From: Halomonas halophila
Lineage (GTDB): Bacteria > Pseudomonadota > Gammaproteobacteria > Pseudomonadales > Halomonadaceae
Length of the DNA stretch: 64,000 bases
Assembly (NCBI RefSeq): GCF_030406665.1
Contig: NZ_CP129121.1
Location: 3,286,001-3,350,000, forward strand
Reading direction: 5' to 3'
The notes beneath the pieces are model-generated. The model was given only the letters and a program-made list of their open reading frames with translations. It was not told the origin of the DNA and did not search any database. Made by a program: the position numbers and the translations under genes. Below, in pieces: positions 36,979 through 47,318 of this stretch. Within the stretch, counting starts at the first letter, position 1. Each line of letters begins with the position of its first letter.

Positions 36979-37468
36979 AAGAAAAACAATGCCGGATGCC
37001 ACCCGCGGCCAATAACAACAACAAGGCCCGCGCGCGGTGACAGGCCCGCCCAACAACAACAAGACCACGGGCCGGAAGACACACGAGCGCCATTGCCGAC
37101 AACAAGCACAACAGCGGCAGCGGGCGCGAGTCCTTCGAGGCAACAACAACAAGACGCTCGAAGTCCGGAATCAGGACGCGACGCACCCGACCCGGCCGCC
37201 AACAACAACAAGGGCCGTCAGAGGTGCACCCCCGTCAACAACAACAAGACGTCGGGGGGAGGCAATCACATGCCGTCGTGGTTGGATTATTGTTTTGAAT
37301 ACGAGACGGTCACTTTCAGGAACGTCCACAATGACAACAACATTGCTTGCCTGAGCTCCTTGGTGACTGTGGTGCGTATTCAAGGCGATGCGCCATCACG
37401 AAGAAGAATCAGCAGCAGGGATGCTGCATCCTGCTTTCAGGGGAGGCTCACGAGCCTCCCCTTTCCAT
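36979..37468 (+). ncRNA. crcZ: CrcZ-like regulatory RNA with seven CA-rich stem-loops
   Basis: About 490 nt between a sigma-54 promoter and an intrinsic terminator, in the cbrB-pcnB gap where Pseudomonas encodes CrcZ (about 407 nt). CrcZ sequesters Hfq/Crc through CA motifs and relieves catabolite repression. Five identical AACAACAACAAG motifs start at 37014, 37052, 37142, 37201 and 37237. Two variants lie at 37099-37114 and 37334-37340. Each is flanked by complementary arms, for example CTTCGAG (37133-37139) with CTCGAAG (37157-37163), so each is displayed in a hairpin loop. The 3' part has an AGCAGG/CCTGCT hairpin before the terminator. No convincing reading frame spans it. Identification rests on position, promoter and motifs; the start is estimated. 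Confidence 0.85.
37440..37468 (+). terminator. Terminator of the CrcZ-like RNA
   Basis: GGGGAGGC-TCACGA-GCCTCCCC hairpin followed by TTTCCATTTCC, about 105 bp before pcnB. Confidence 0.88.
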
Positions 37469-37573
37469 TTCCAGGCGGCGGGTCAGCGGCCCACGCTTTG
37501 CAAGGTGTCGGGTGTTCGCTACACTCAACGCCTTTCGTACCCTCTTTTGTACCCCGCGAGTCGACAACGCCGC

Positions 37574-38974
37574 ATGATCAAAGGATTTACCCGCTTTCTG
37601 CAGAGCCCGGGCGAGCGCCTCCGGTCGCTGTTCGGCCCTCAGGAGCCGTCGGCCGCCCTCCCCGAGCTGCGCATCATTCCCCGCGACGAGCACCCGGTCT
37701 CTCGCCAGCACTTCAGCGACGCCGCCCTCAAGGTGCTGTACCGGCTGCACAACGCCGGCCATGAGGCCTTCCTGGTGGGGGGCTGCATCCGCGACTCCCT
37801 GCTCGGCCGCATGCCCAAGGACTTCGACGTGGCCACCGACGCCACCCCGGAGCAGGTCCGCGAGCTGTTCCGGAACTCGCGCATCGTCGGGCGCCGCTTC
37901 CGTATCGTCCACGTGCGCTTCGGCCGCGAGGTGATCGAGGTCACCACCTTCCGCGGCAAGCCCAGCGACGATCACGCCGACCATATCGCCCAGCAGTCGG
38001 ACGACGGCATGCTGCTGCGCGACAACGTCTGGGGCAACATCGAGGAGGACGCCATCCGGCGCGACTTCACGATCAACGCGCTCTACTACAACATCGCCGA
38101 CTTCTCGATCCACGACTTCGCCGGCGGCGTCCAGGACATCGAGGATCGCACCCTGCGGCTGATCGGCGACCCGGCGACCCGCTACCGCGAGGACCCGGTA
38201 CGCATGCTGCGTGCGGTGCGCTTCGCCGCCAAGCTCGACTTCGACATCGCCCCGGCCACCGAGGCGCCGATCGCCGAGCTGGCCGAGCTGCTGCTCCAGG
38301 TACCGCCGGCGCGACTGTTCGACGAGGTCCTCAAGCTGTTCATGAGCGGCCACGGCGTCGAGACCTTCCATCTGCTGCGCGACTACGGCCTGTTCGCCAT
38401 GCTGTTCCCCGAGGCCGACGAGGCCATGGAAGAGCTGCCCTGGGCCGAGGCGGTCATCGAGCGCGCCCTGACCAGCACCGACCGCCGCGTCCGCGACGAT
38501 CGCCCGGTCACGCCGGCCTTCCTGTTCGCCGCCCTGCTGTGGGGCCCGGTGCAGCTGCGCCAGCAGGCCCTGGAGGCCGACGGCATGCCGCCCATCCCGG
38601 CCCAGCAGGCCGCCTCCCAGCAGGTCATCTCGCGCCAGCTGCAGCACGTGTCCATTCCCAAGCGCTTCAGCCTGCCGATGCGCGACATCTGGGACCTGCA
38701 GCAGCGCCTGCCGCTGCGCCGCGGCAAACGCGTCTTCCAGACCCGCGAGCACCCGCGTTTCCGCGCCGCCTACGACTTCCTGCTGGTGCGCGAAGCCGCC
38801 GGCGAGATGGAGCCCGGCCTCGGCGACTGGTGGACCGCCTTCCAGGACGCCGACGAGCACGAGCAGCGTCGCCTGCTGGGCAAGGTCGACGCCGACCCCG
38901 CCGGCACCCCCGCCCCACGCAACAAGCGCCGGCGCCGCCGTCGTCGCCGCAAGCCGTCCAACGACGACTCATGA
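37574..38974 (+). CDS. pcnB: Poly(A) polymerase I
   Basis: Adds 3' poly(A) tails that promote RNA decay, working with polynucleotide phosphorylase. It has 466 residues. The nucleotidyltransferase head shows LVGGCIRD at about 67-74 and the catalytic DFD at 83-85. The C-terminus carries a tract of eight Arg (NKRRRRRRRRKPSNDDS), a likely RNA-binding tail. The ATG at 37574 lacks a clear ribosome site. The frame is open to 37388, but those residues overlap the terminator of the upstream RNA. The stop overlaps folK. Confidence 0.95.
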   Translation: MIKGFTRFLQSPGERLRSLFGPQEPSAALPELRIIPRDEHPVSRQHFSDAALKVLYRLHNAGHEAFLVGGCIRDSLLGRMPKDFDVATDATPEQVRELFRNSRIVGRRFRIVHVRFGREVIEVTTFRGKPSDDHADHIAQQSDDGMLLRDNVWGNIEEDAIRRDFTINALYYNIADFSIHDFAGGVQDIEDRTLRLIGDPATRYREDPVRMLRAVRFAAKLDFDIAPATEAPIAELAELLLQVPPARLFDEVLKLFMSGHGVETFHLLRDYGLFAMLFPEADEAMEELPWAEAVIERALTSTDRRVRDDRPVTPAFLFAALLWGPVQLRQQALEADGMPPIPAQQAASQQVISRQLQHVSIPKRFSLPMRDIWDLQQRLPLRRGKRVFQTREHPRFRAAYDFLLVREAAGEMEPGLGDWWTAFQDADEHEQRRLLGKVDADPAGTPAPRNKRRRRRRRRKPSNDDS

Positions 38975-39474
38975 GCGCCCCACACCGTGCCTGGATCGGG
39001 CTTGGCAGCAACCTCGACGACCCCCACGGCCACGTCGAGCGCGCCCTGACCGAGCTCGACGCCCTGCCGCTGACCCGGCGGCGCCGGGCCTCGTGGCGCT
39101 ACGCCAGCCGCCCGCTGGGCCCGGCCGACCAGCCCGACTTCGTCAACGCCGTGGCCGAGCTGGAGACCCGGCTGTCGCCGCTGGCCCTGCTCGACCAGCT
39201 GCAGGCCCTCGAGCAGCGCCACGGACGTGTCCGTGGCCGCCGCTGGGGGCCGCGCACCCTGGACCTCGACCTGCTGCTGTTCGACGATCACGAGATGACG
39301 ACGCCACGACTGACGCTGCCCCACGCGGAAATGGCGAACCGCGCCTTCGTGCTGGTGCCAATGGCCGAGCTCGCCCCGGCGCTGCGCCTGCCCAACGGCC
39401 GAACCGTCGCGCATCTGGCCGCCGACCTCGACCAGGCCGGACTGCGCCGAGTGTTACCCGATACCGCCGAGTGA
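38971..39474 (+). CDS. folK: 2-amino-4-hydroxy-6-hydroxymethyldihydropteridine pyrophosphokinase
   Basis: Transfers pyrophosphate from ATP to hydroxymethyldihydropterin, the step before FolP in folate synthesis. It has 167 residues. GLGSNL is at 10-15, and the HPPK signature RWGPRTLDLDLLLF at 91-104 holds the two magnesium-binding Asp98 and Asp100. The start overlaps the pcnB stop (ATGA), so translation is coupled. folP is encoded at 56-57 kb on the other strand. Confidence 0.96.
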   Translation: MSAPHRAWIGLGSNLDDPHGHVERALTELDALPLTRRRRASWRYASRPLGPADQPDFVNAVAELETRLSPLALLDQLQALEQRHGRVRGRRWGPRTLDLDLLLFDDHEMTTPRLTLPHAEMANRAFVLVPMAELAPALRLPNGRTVAHLAADLDQAGLRRVLPDTAE

Positions 39475-39532
39475 CGCCCCGCCTGTTACCTATCGACACC
39501 CTCGACCGGTTCGGGTAACAATGCGCGGTTAC
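39452..39532 (+). promoter_or_regulatory. Cluster of TGTTAC/GTAAC half-sites before panB
   Basis: TGTTAC at 39452-39457 and 39484-39489, GTAACA at 39515-39520 and GTTAC at 39528-39532. The last two form GTAAC-N8-GTTAC. The same hexamers flank the sigma-54 promoter of the CrcZ-like RNA. It may be an operator; this is a sequence observation only. Confidence 0.35.
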
Positions 39533-39582
39533 ACAAGAGCGCGGCCTTCGCCGAGCGCCGGATCACGACACGAGAGCACGCC

Positions 39583-40374
39583 ATGAAAACCGTCACCCTG
39601 AGCACGCTGCAGGCCTTCAAGCGCGCCGGTGAAACCTTCAGCTGCCTGACCGCCTACGACGCCACCTTCGCCCATGCCGCCAGCGAGGCCGGCATCGAGG
39701 TGCTGCTGGTCGGCGATTCCCTGGGCATGGTCCTGCAGGGCCACACCAGCACCCTGCCGGTGACCCTGGACGACGTCTGCTATCACACCCGCTGCGTGGC
39801 CCGCGGCAAGGGCGCGAGCCTGCTGATGGTCGACCTGCCCTTCATGAGCAACGCCACCACCGAACGCCTGCTCGAGGACGCCGGGGCGCTGATGCGTGCC
39901 GGCGCCGAGATGGTCAAGGTGGAAGGCGAGGCCTGGATGGCCGACGGCATCCGCGAGCTCTCCCGCCGCGGCGTGCCGGTGTGCGCCCATCTGGGCCTGA
40001 CCCCGCAGACCGTCCACCAGCTGGGCGGCTACAAGGTCCAGGGGCGCGACGCCGGCCAGGCCGAACGCATCCTCGAGGATGCCCGCACCCTGGCCGAGGC
40101 CGGTGCCTCGGTGATCCTGCTCGAGTGCGTGCCGGCGAGCCTCGGCCGCGCCGTGAGCGAGGCCCTGGACGTGCCGGTGATCGGCATCGGCGCCGGCGCC
40201 GGCACCGACGGCCAGATCCTGGTGATGCACGACGTGCTCGGCGTCACCGCTGGCCGCAAGCCGCGCTTCGTGAAGAACTTCCTGGCCGAGGCCGACGACG
40301 TCCAGGGCGCCTTCCGCCGCTACCACGAGGACGTCAAGGCACGGCGCTTCCCCGCCGAGGAGCACGGCTTCTGA
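39583..40374 (+). CDS. panB: 3-methyl-2-oxobutanoate hydroxymethyltransferase
   Basis: Adds a hydroxymethyl group from methylene-THF to ketoisovalerate, the first committed step to pantoate. It has 263 residues. The metal ligands Asp45 (VGDSLGMVL), Asp84 (MVDLPF) and Glu114 and the catalytic Glu181 fall at the same positions as in E. coli. It leads panB-panC-panD, with the panC ATG overlapping its stop by one base. It follows folK by 108 bp, where several TGTTAC-type half-sites lie. Confidence 0.97.
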   Translation: MKTVTLSTLQAFKRAGETFSCLTAYDATFAHAASEAGIEVLLVGDSLGMVLQGHTSTLPVTLDDVCYHTRCVARGKGASLLMVDLPFMSNATTERLLEDAGALMRAGAEMVKVEGEAWMADGIRELSRRGVPVCAHLGLTPQTVHQLGGYKVQGRDAGQAERILEDARTLAEAGASVILLECVPASLGRAVSEALDVPVIGIGAGAGTDGQILVMHDVLGVTAGRKPRFVKNFLAEADDVQGAFRRYHEDVKARRFPAEEHGF

Positions 40375-41222
40375 TGCAGACCCTGAACGACGTCGCCACG
40401 CTGCGCGAGATGCTGGCCGAGCATCGCCGCGCCGGCCGCACCATCGGCCTGGTGCCGACCATGGGCAACCTGCACGCCGGCCACCTGGCGCTGGTCGCCG
40501 AGGCACGGCGCCGCGCCGACGTGGTGGTGGCGACCATCTTCGTCAATCCGATGCAGTTCGGGCCGAACGAGGACCTCGACGCCTATCCGCGCACCCTGGC
40601 CGACGATCAGGCCCACCTCGAGGCCGCCGGCTGCGACCTGCTGTTCGCCCCCGACGTGGCCACCGTCTACCCGCGCGGCCTGGACGCCCAGACCCGGGTC
40701 AGCGTGCCCGAGGTCTCCGAGGGGCTGTGCGGCGGCGACCGTCCCGGTCACTTCGACGGCGTGGCCACCGTGGTCACCATGCTGTTCAACCTGGTGCAGC
40801 CGGACCTGGCCTGCTTCGGCGAGAAGGACTACCAGCAGCTGGCGGTGATCCGCCGCCTGGTGGCCGACCTGCACCTGCCGCTCGAGATCGTCGGGGTGCC
40901 GATCGAGCGCGCCGAGGACGGCCTGGCGCTGTCCTCGCGCAACGGCTATCTGGACACGGCGCAGCGCGCCGTGGCGCCCGAGCTGTATCGCACCCTGTGC
41001 GCCCTGCGCGAGGCGCTGGAGGGCGGCGAGCCGGTCGACGACAGCCTGACCCGCGGCCTCGAGCGGCTGCGCGAGGCGGGCTTCGTCCCCGACTATCTGG
41101 AACTGCGTGCCGCCGACCTGGGCCCGGTCGGCGACACCACGCGCGACGCCGTGCTGCTCACCGCGGCGCGCCTGGGCCCGACCCGACTGATCGACAACCT
41201 GTCGCTGACCCTCCCCCGCTGA
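40374..41222 (+). CDS. panC: Pantothenate synthetase (pantoate-beta-alanine ligase)
   Basis: Joins pantoate and beta-alanine using ATP to make pantothenate. The 282-residue protein has the HIGH-like site MGNLHAGH with HAGH at 34-37, FVNPMQFGPNEDLDAYPRT near 56-74, FGEKDYQQL and the KMSKS-like SSRNGYL. TGATG overlap with panB gives translational coupling. panD, 34 bp downstream, supplies the beta-alanine. Confidence 0.97.
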   Translation: MQTLNDVATLREMLAEHRRAGRTIGLVPTMGNLHAGHLALVAEARRRADVVVATIFVNPMQFGPNEDLDAYPRTLADDQAHLEAAGCDLLFAPDVATVYPRGLDAQTRVSVPEVSEGLCGGDRPGHFDGVATVVTMLFNLVQPDLACFGEKDYQQLAVIRRLVADLHLPLEIVGVPIERAEDGLALSSRNGYLDTAQRAVAPELYRTLCALREALEGGEPVDDSLTRGLERLREAGFVPDYLELRAADLGPVGDTTRDAVLLTAARLGPTRLIDNLSLTLPR

Positions 41223-41256
41223 GGGCCCGGCCACGCCACGAAGGAGTTCCCCTTTC

Positions 41257-41637
41257 ATGCTGACCACCATGCTCAAGGCCAAGCTGCACATGGCCCGCGT
41301 CACCCACTCGGTGCTGAACTACGAAGGCTCCTGCGCCATCGACGGCGAGCTGCTCGACATGTCCGGCATCCGTGACAACGAGCAGATCCAGATCTACAAC
41401 GTCGAGAGCGGCCACCGCTTCACCACTTATGCCATCCGCGCCGAGGAAGGCTCCAAGGTGATCTCGGTCAACGGCGCCGCCGCCCACCTGGCCAACGCCG
41501 GCGAGCGGGTGATCATCTGCAGCTACGCCCAGTACGAACAGGCCGAGCTCGACGATCACCAGCCCTCGCTGGTCTACCTCAAGGAAGGCAACGTCGTCAG
41601 CCACACCAGCAACGCCATCCCCGTCCAGCTGGCCTGA
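41257..41637 (+). CDS. panD: Aspartate 1-decarboxylase precursor
   Basis: Decarboxylates aspartate to beta-alanine. It is made as a proenzyme (126 residues) that cleaves itself between Gly24 and Ser25 (YEGSCAIDG) to form the pyruvoyl cofactor. With the ATG at 41257 this site falls exactly at the E. coli position, which supports the chosen start over the inner Met5. Upstream AAGGAG gives a good ribosome site. Maturation in E. coli needs PanZ; no panZ was seen in this window. Confidence 0.97.
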   Translation: MLTTMLKAKLHMARVTHSVLNYEGSCAIDGELLDMSGIRDNEQIQIYNVESGHRFTTYAIRAEEGSKVISVNGAAAHLANAGERVIICSYAQYEQAELDDHQPSLVYLKEGNVVSHTSNAIPVQLA

Positions 41638-41645
41638 TGCTCCCC

Positions 41646-41690
41646 GGCCGGGGCGCCCGCCCCGGCCTCTCCTCTCGTCCTTCTCCCGCG
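41646..41690 (+). terminator. panD terminator (weak)
   Basis: GGCCGGGGC-GCCC-GCCCCGGCC hairpin followed by a pyrimidine-rich tail (TCTCCTCTCGTCCTTCTC) without a pure T-run, 9 bp beyond the panD stop. Confidence 0.55.
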
Positions 41691-41730
41691 TGCCTATACT
41701 GAAGTTCTAGCCGAGCCGACTCGGCGGGGA

Positions 41731-41760
41731 TTGCCGCAGCGCACAAAAGTCCCCTATGCT
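41731..41760 (+). promoter_or_regulatory. Possible thiolase promoter
   Basis: TTGCCG (41731-41736) and TATGCT (41755-41760) with an 18-bp spacer, about 40 bp upstream of the thiolase start. A moderate match only. Confidence 0.4.
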
Positions 41761-41799
41761 GAGCGGACGCTCGTCCGCGAATCTTCAGGAGTAAGCCTC

Positions 41800-42975
<1,176 letters not shown>

Positions 42976-43000
42976 GCGACTGCCACGACGCCTCACCACG

Positions 43001-43034
43001 AAAAAAGCCCCCGCTCCGATGAGCGGGGGCTTTT
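43001..43034. terminator. Bidirectional terminator between thiolase and MFS genes
   Basis: AAAAAAGCCCCCGCTC-CGAT-GAGCGGGGGCTTTT: an A-run and a T-run flank a 10-bp GC stem, so it can terminate transcription from both sides of this convergent junction. Confidence 0.9.
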
Positions 43035-43059
43035 GCGTTCTGGCTGGTGTCTCTCGTCT

Positions 43060-44268
43060 TCAGCCCTGAGGCGGCCCGACCACCCGCGAGGGCGTGCGTG
43101 CCACCAGTGCCGCGGCCAGCACGAACAGTCCGCCGGCGCCGAGCAGCACGCCGCTCAGGCCGATGGCATCCACCACCCGGCCGCCGGCCATGGCCCCGAT
43201 GCCGATCGACAGGTTGAAAACGAAGGCCATCAGCGCGGTGGCGGCCTCGGTATTCAGGGCGCTCTTGAGGATCCAGGTCTGCAGGCTCACCGAGATGCTG
43301 CCGAACACCGCGCCCCACAGCATCAACAGCCCGATCGCGGCCGCCGGCTCGCGCCCCAGCCAGGGGAAGGCCAGGGTCGCGATCGCCAGCAGCAGCGGAA
43401 TCACCAGCACCGTGGCGTAGGGCCGTCGCCCGGCGGCGGTGCCGGCGAGGAAGTTGCCCAGCAGCCCGGCCGCGCCGTAGCAGAGCAGCAGGGCGCTGAC
43501 GCTCGCCAGGGGTATGCCGGCGATCTCCTGCAGGATCGGGCTGACGAAGGTGTAGGCGGCGAAGTGGCCCATCACGATCAGCGCGGTGGCGGCCACGCCG
43601 ACCCGCACGCCGCGGCTGGCGAACTGGCCGGCCAGGTTGGACAGCCGCACCGGCTGCTGCGCCGGCAGGCTCGGCAGCAGCCGCCACAGGGCAATGGTCA
43701 CCAGCAGGCTCAGCCCGGCCAGCGAGCCGAAGGCGATGCGCCAGTCGGTGTGCTCGCCGAGCCAGGTACCCGCCGGCACGCCGAGCACCGAGGCCCCGGC
43801 CACGCCGCTGAAGATCAGCGACATGGCCCGCGGCACCTGCTCCAGGGCCACCAGCCGCGAGGCCAGCCCGCCGGCGATGGCCCAGAAGCCGCCGATGCAC
43901 ACGCCCACCAGCACCCTGGTCACGAGCAGCATGGCGAAGTCGTCGGCCAGCGCGCCCAGCAGGCTGGCCAGGGTCATCAGTGTCATCAGCCCGGTCAACA
44001 GCCAGCGGCGGTCGAGCCGGCCCACCGCCACCGGCAGCAGCGGCGCGGCGAAGGCTGCCACCACACCGGGCACGGTGATCAAAAGGCCGGCGGTACCGGA
44101 AGTCACGGACAGCGAGTCGGCCACCTGGGACAGCAGCCCGATGGGCAGCTGCTCGGCGGTGACCAGCAGGAAGATACCGATCATCACCGCGCCCACGCCC
44201 AGCCAGTCGCGACGCTGGGTGACGGTCCTGGGGGCGGTGGATGACGGAGCGGATTCGTGGCGCGTCAT
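43060..44268 (-). CDS. MFS transporter, DHA1/NepI-like family
   Basis: A 402-residue inner-membrane transporter with about 12 hydrophobic segments. The order of motifs fits the arabinose-efflux/NepI-like DHA1 subfamily: an early GIFLLVTAEQLPIGLL helix, the loop GRLDRRWLL after helix 2, and the helix-5 region AGASVLGVPAGTWLG. Such proteins export sugars, nucleosides or drugs; the substrate is unknown. The ATG at 44268 fits the usual short cytoplasmic N-terminus. It is convergent with the thiolase gene and sits alone downstream of pnp. Confidence 0.85.
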   Translation of the reverse strand: MTRHESAPSSTAPRTVTQRRDWLGVGAVMIGIFLLVTAEQLPIGLLSQVADSLSVTSGTAGLLITVPGVVAAFAAPLLPVAVGRLDRRWLLTGLMTLMTLASLLGALADDFAMLLVTRVLVGVCIGGFWAIAGGLASRLVALEQVPRAMSLIFSGVAGASVLGVPAGTWLGEHTDWRIAFGSLAGLSLLVTIALWRLLPSLPAQQPVRLSNLAGQFASRGVRVGVAATALIVMGHFAAYTFVSPILQEIAGIPLASVSALLLCYGAAGLLGNFLAGTAAGRRPYATVLVIPLLLAIATLAFPWLGREPAAAIGLLMLWGAVFGSISVSLQTWILKSALNTEAATALMAFVFNLSIGIGAMAGGRVVDAIGLSGVLLGAGGLFVLAAALVARTPSRVVGPPQG

Positions 44269-44311
44269 GGGTCGTCCCTGATCGATGGCGGGGCCAGGGC
44301 CCCGGAACGAG

Positions 44312-44343
44312 AACGCCCCCGCGGCGTGAGCCACGGGGGCGTT
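44312..44343 (-). terminator. pnp terminator
   Basis: AACGCCCCCG pairs with CGGGGGCGTT with a 12-nt loop region, followed on the minus strand by CTCGTTCC. It sits 20 bp past the pnp stop. Confidence 0.65.
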
Positions 44344-44362
44344 CGGCTCAATGACCGCTCGC

Positions 44363-46498
<2,136 letters not shown>

Positions 46499-46646
46499 GG
46501 CGACTTCCTTCAGCTTTTCGATTCATGTTCGGGTCGTTTCGACTCGGCGACCATTTTAGGGGGTGTCGCCCGGCGCGGCCACCAGGGGGTGAGATTTCCC
46601 CCATCGACTTCTTGCGCAAATCATGAGCATTCGAGGCTGATCCGGG

Positions 46647-46729
46647 GACAGGCCTCCGCGAGGCGCTGTGAACCCATCCCTGGGCGCTACTTTTGCCATC
46701 CATGGCAAAAACCCTCGCTGCGACCTGCC
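46647..46729. repeat. Dispersed palindromic repeat, copy C (inverted relative to A)
   Basis: Its reverse complement closely matches copy A across the element, including TGAACCCATCC, GGGCGCTACTTT and CCATCCATGGC. Terminal arms are GACAGGCCTCCGCGAGGC and CCCTCGCTGCGACCTGCC, the most diverged of the three. It lies upstream of pnp. Confidence 0.82.
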
Positions 46730-46772
46730 CCCGGCGCCTCGATGAAAGCTGCCATGCCTGCCCCATAAACGC

Positions 46773-46804
46773 GAAACGGGCAGCCCCGGAGGGCTGCCCG
46801 TTTC
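46773..46804 (-). terminator. rpsO terminator
   Basis: A 14-bp perfect stem, GAAACGGGCAGCCC with GGGCTGCCCGTTTC around CGGA. The T-tract is partly inside the stem (GTTTC GCGTTT on the minus strand). Confidence 0.75.
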
Positions 46805-46817
46805 ACGTCTACGTCAG

Positions 46818-46955
46818 AAAAGGAGGAATTCGCGTCTCGAGCGACGAGAGGATGGTCGCCGCCGGAGCGCAGGAACCGGAATGTAGCCTGCTACATGAGG
46901 ATTCCGAGCACCGCCGACGGCCAGGCTATCGAGCGCAGTAGCGAATTACCCTTTT
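46818..46955. repeat. Long palindromic element after rpsO, core TAGCCTGCTA
   Basis: An imperfect palindrome of about 138 bp. AAAAGG and AATTCGC on one side match GCGAATT and CCCTTTT on the other, with the centre ATGTAG-CCTG-CTACAT at 46881-46896. It begins 3 bp past the rpsO stop, so it would be transcribed in the rpsO 3' untranslated region. It shares its core and architecture with 17074-17155. Confidence 0.75.
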
Positions 46956-46957
46956 CC

Positions 46958-47227
46958 TTAGCGACGCAGGCCGAGGCGCTGAATCAGGGACTGATAGCGC
47001 TCGAAGTCCTTGCGCTTCAGGTAGTCCAGCAGCTTGCGGCGCTGGTTGACCATGCGGATCAGGCCACGACGAGAGTGGTGATCCTGCTTGTTGGTCTTGA
47101 AGTGATCCTGCAGGCCGTCGATGTTGGCGGTCAGCAGGGCCACCTGCACCTCGGGGGAACCGGTGTCGTTGTCGCCACGGCCGTATTCGTTGACGATTTC
47201 GGCCTTCTGCTCGGCTGTCAGTGCCAT
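46958..47227 (-). CDS. rpsO: 30S ribosomal protein S15
   Basis: S15 (89 residues) binds the central domain of 16S rRNA early in assembly and represses its own mRNA in E. coli. The start MALTAEQKAEIVNEYGR and the conserved GSPEVQVALLTANIDGLQDHFKTN region (here GSPEVQVALLT and HHSRRGLIRMV) are typical. It lies 91 bp downstream of truB at the end of the rimP-nusA-infB-rbfA-truB run. Confidence 0.98.
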   Translation of the reverse strand: MALTAEQKAEIVNEYGRGDNDTGSPEVQVALLTANIDGLQDHFKTNKQDHHSRRGLIRMVNQRRKLLDYLKRKDFERYQSLIQRLGLRR

Positions 47228-47318
47228 CTGTCTCTCCAGTTCAGCAATATGCCTGAATGATGTGAATGTCGGAGACCACGCATATTTGCAGTCTCCACGC
47301 CGGCCCCGAAGGGCCGGA

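Larger units (their letters stand above)
46499..46957. other. rpsO-pnp spacer: no gene, two repeats and a terminator
   Basis: About 460 bp without a credible gene. From the rpsO side it holds the long palindromic element (46818-46955), the rpsO terminator (46773-46804), dispersed repeat copy C (46647-46729) and then about 150 bp that must hold the pnp leader. No clear promoter was picked out. Confidence 0.8.

Noticed and set aside
37014..37248. The regularly repeated AACAACAACAAG as a CRISPR array or microsatellite
   Set aside because: The repeats are only 12 nt, the gaps are uneven and form complementary arms, and no cas genes are present.
36949..37764. An open frame of 271 residues through the AACAACAACAAG region
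   Set aside because: It has no ribosome site, runs into pcnB in another frame, and its Gln/Thr runs are only translations of the RNA motif. The sigma-54 promoter and terminator fit an RNA gene better.
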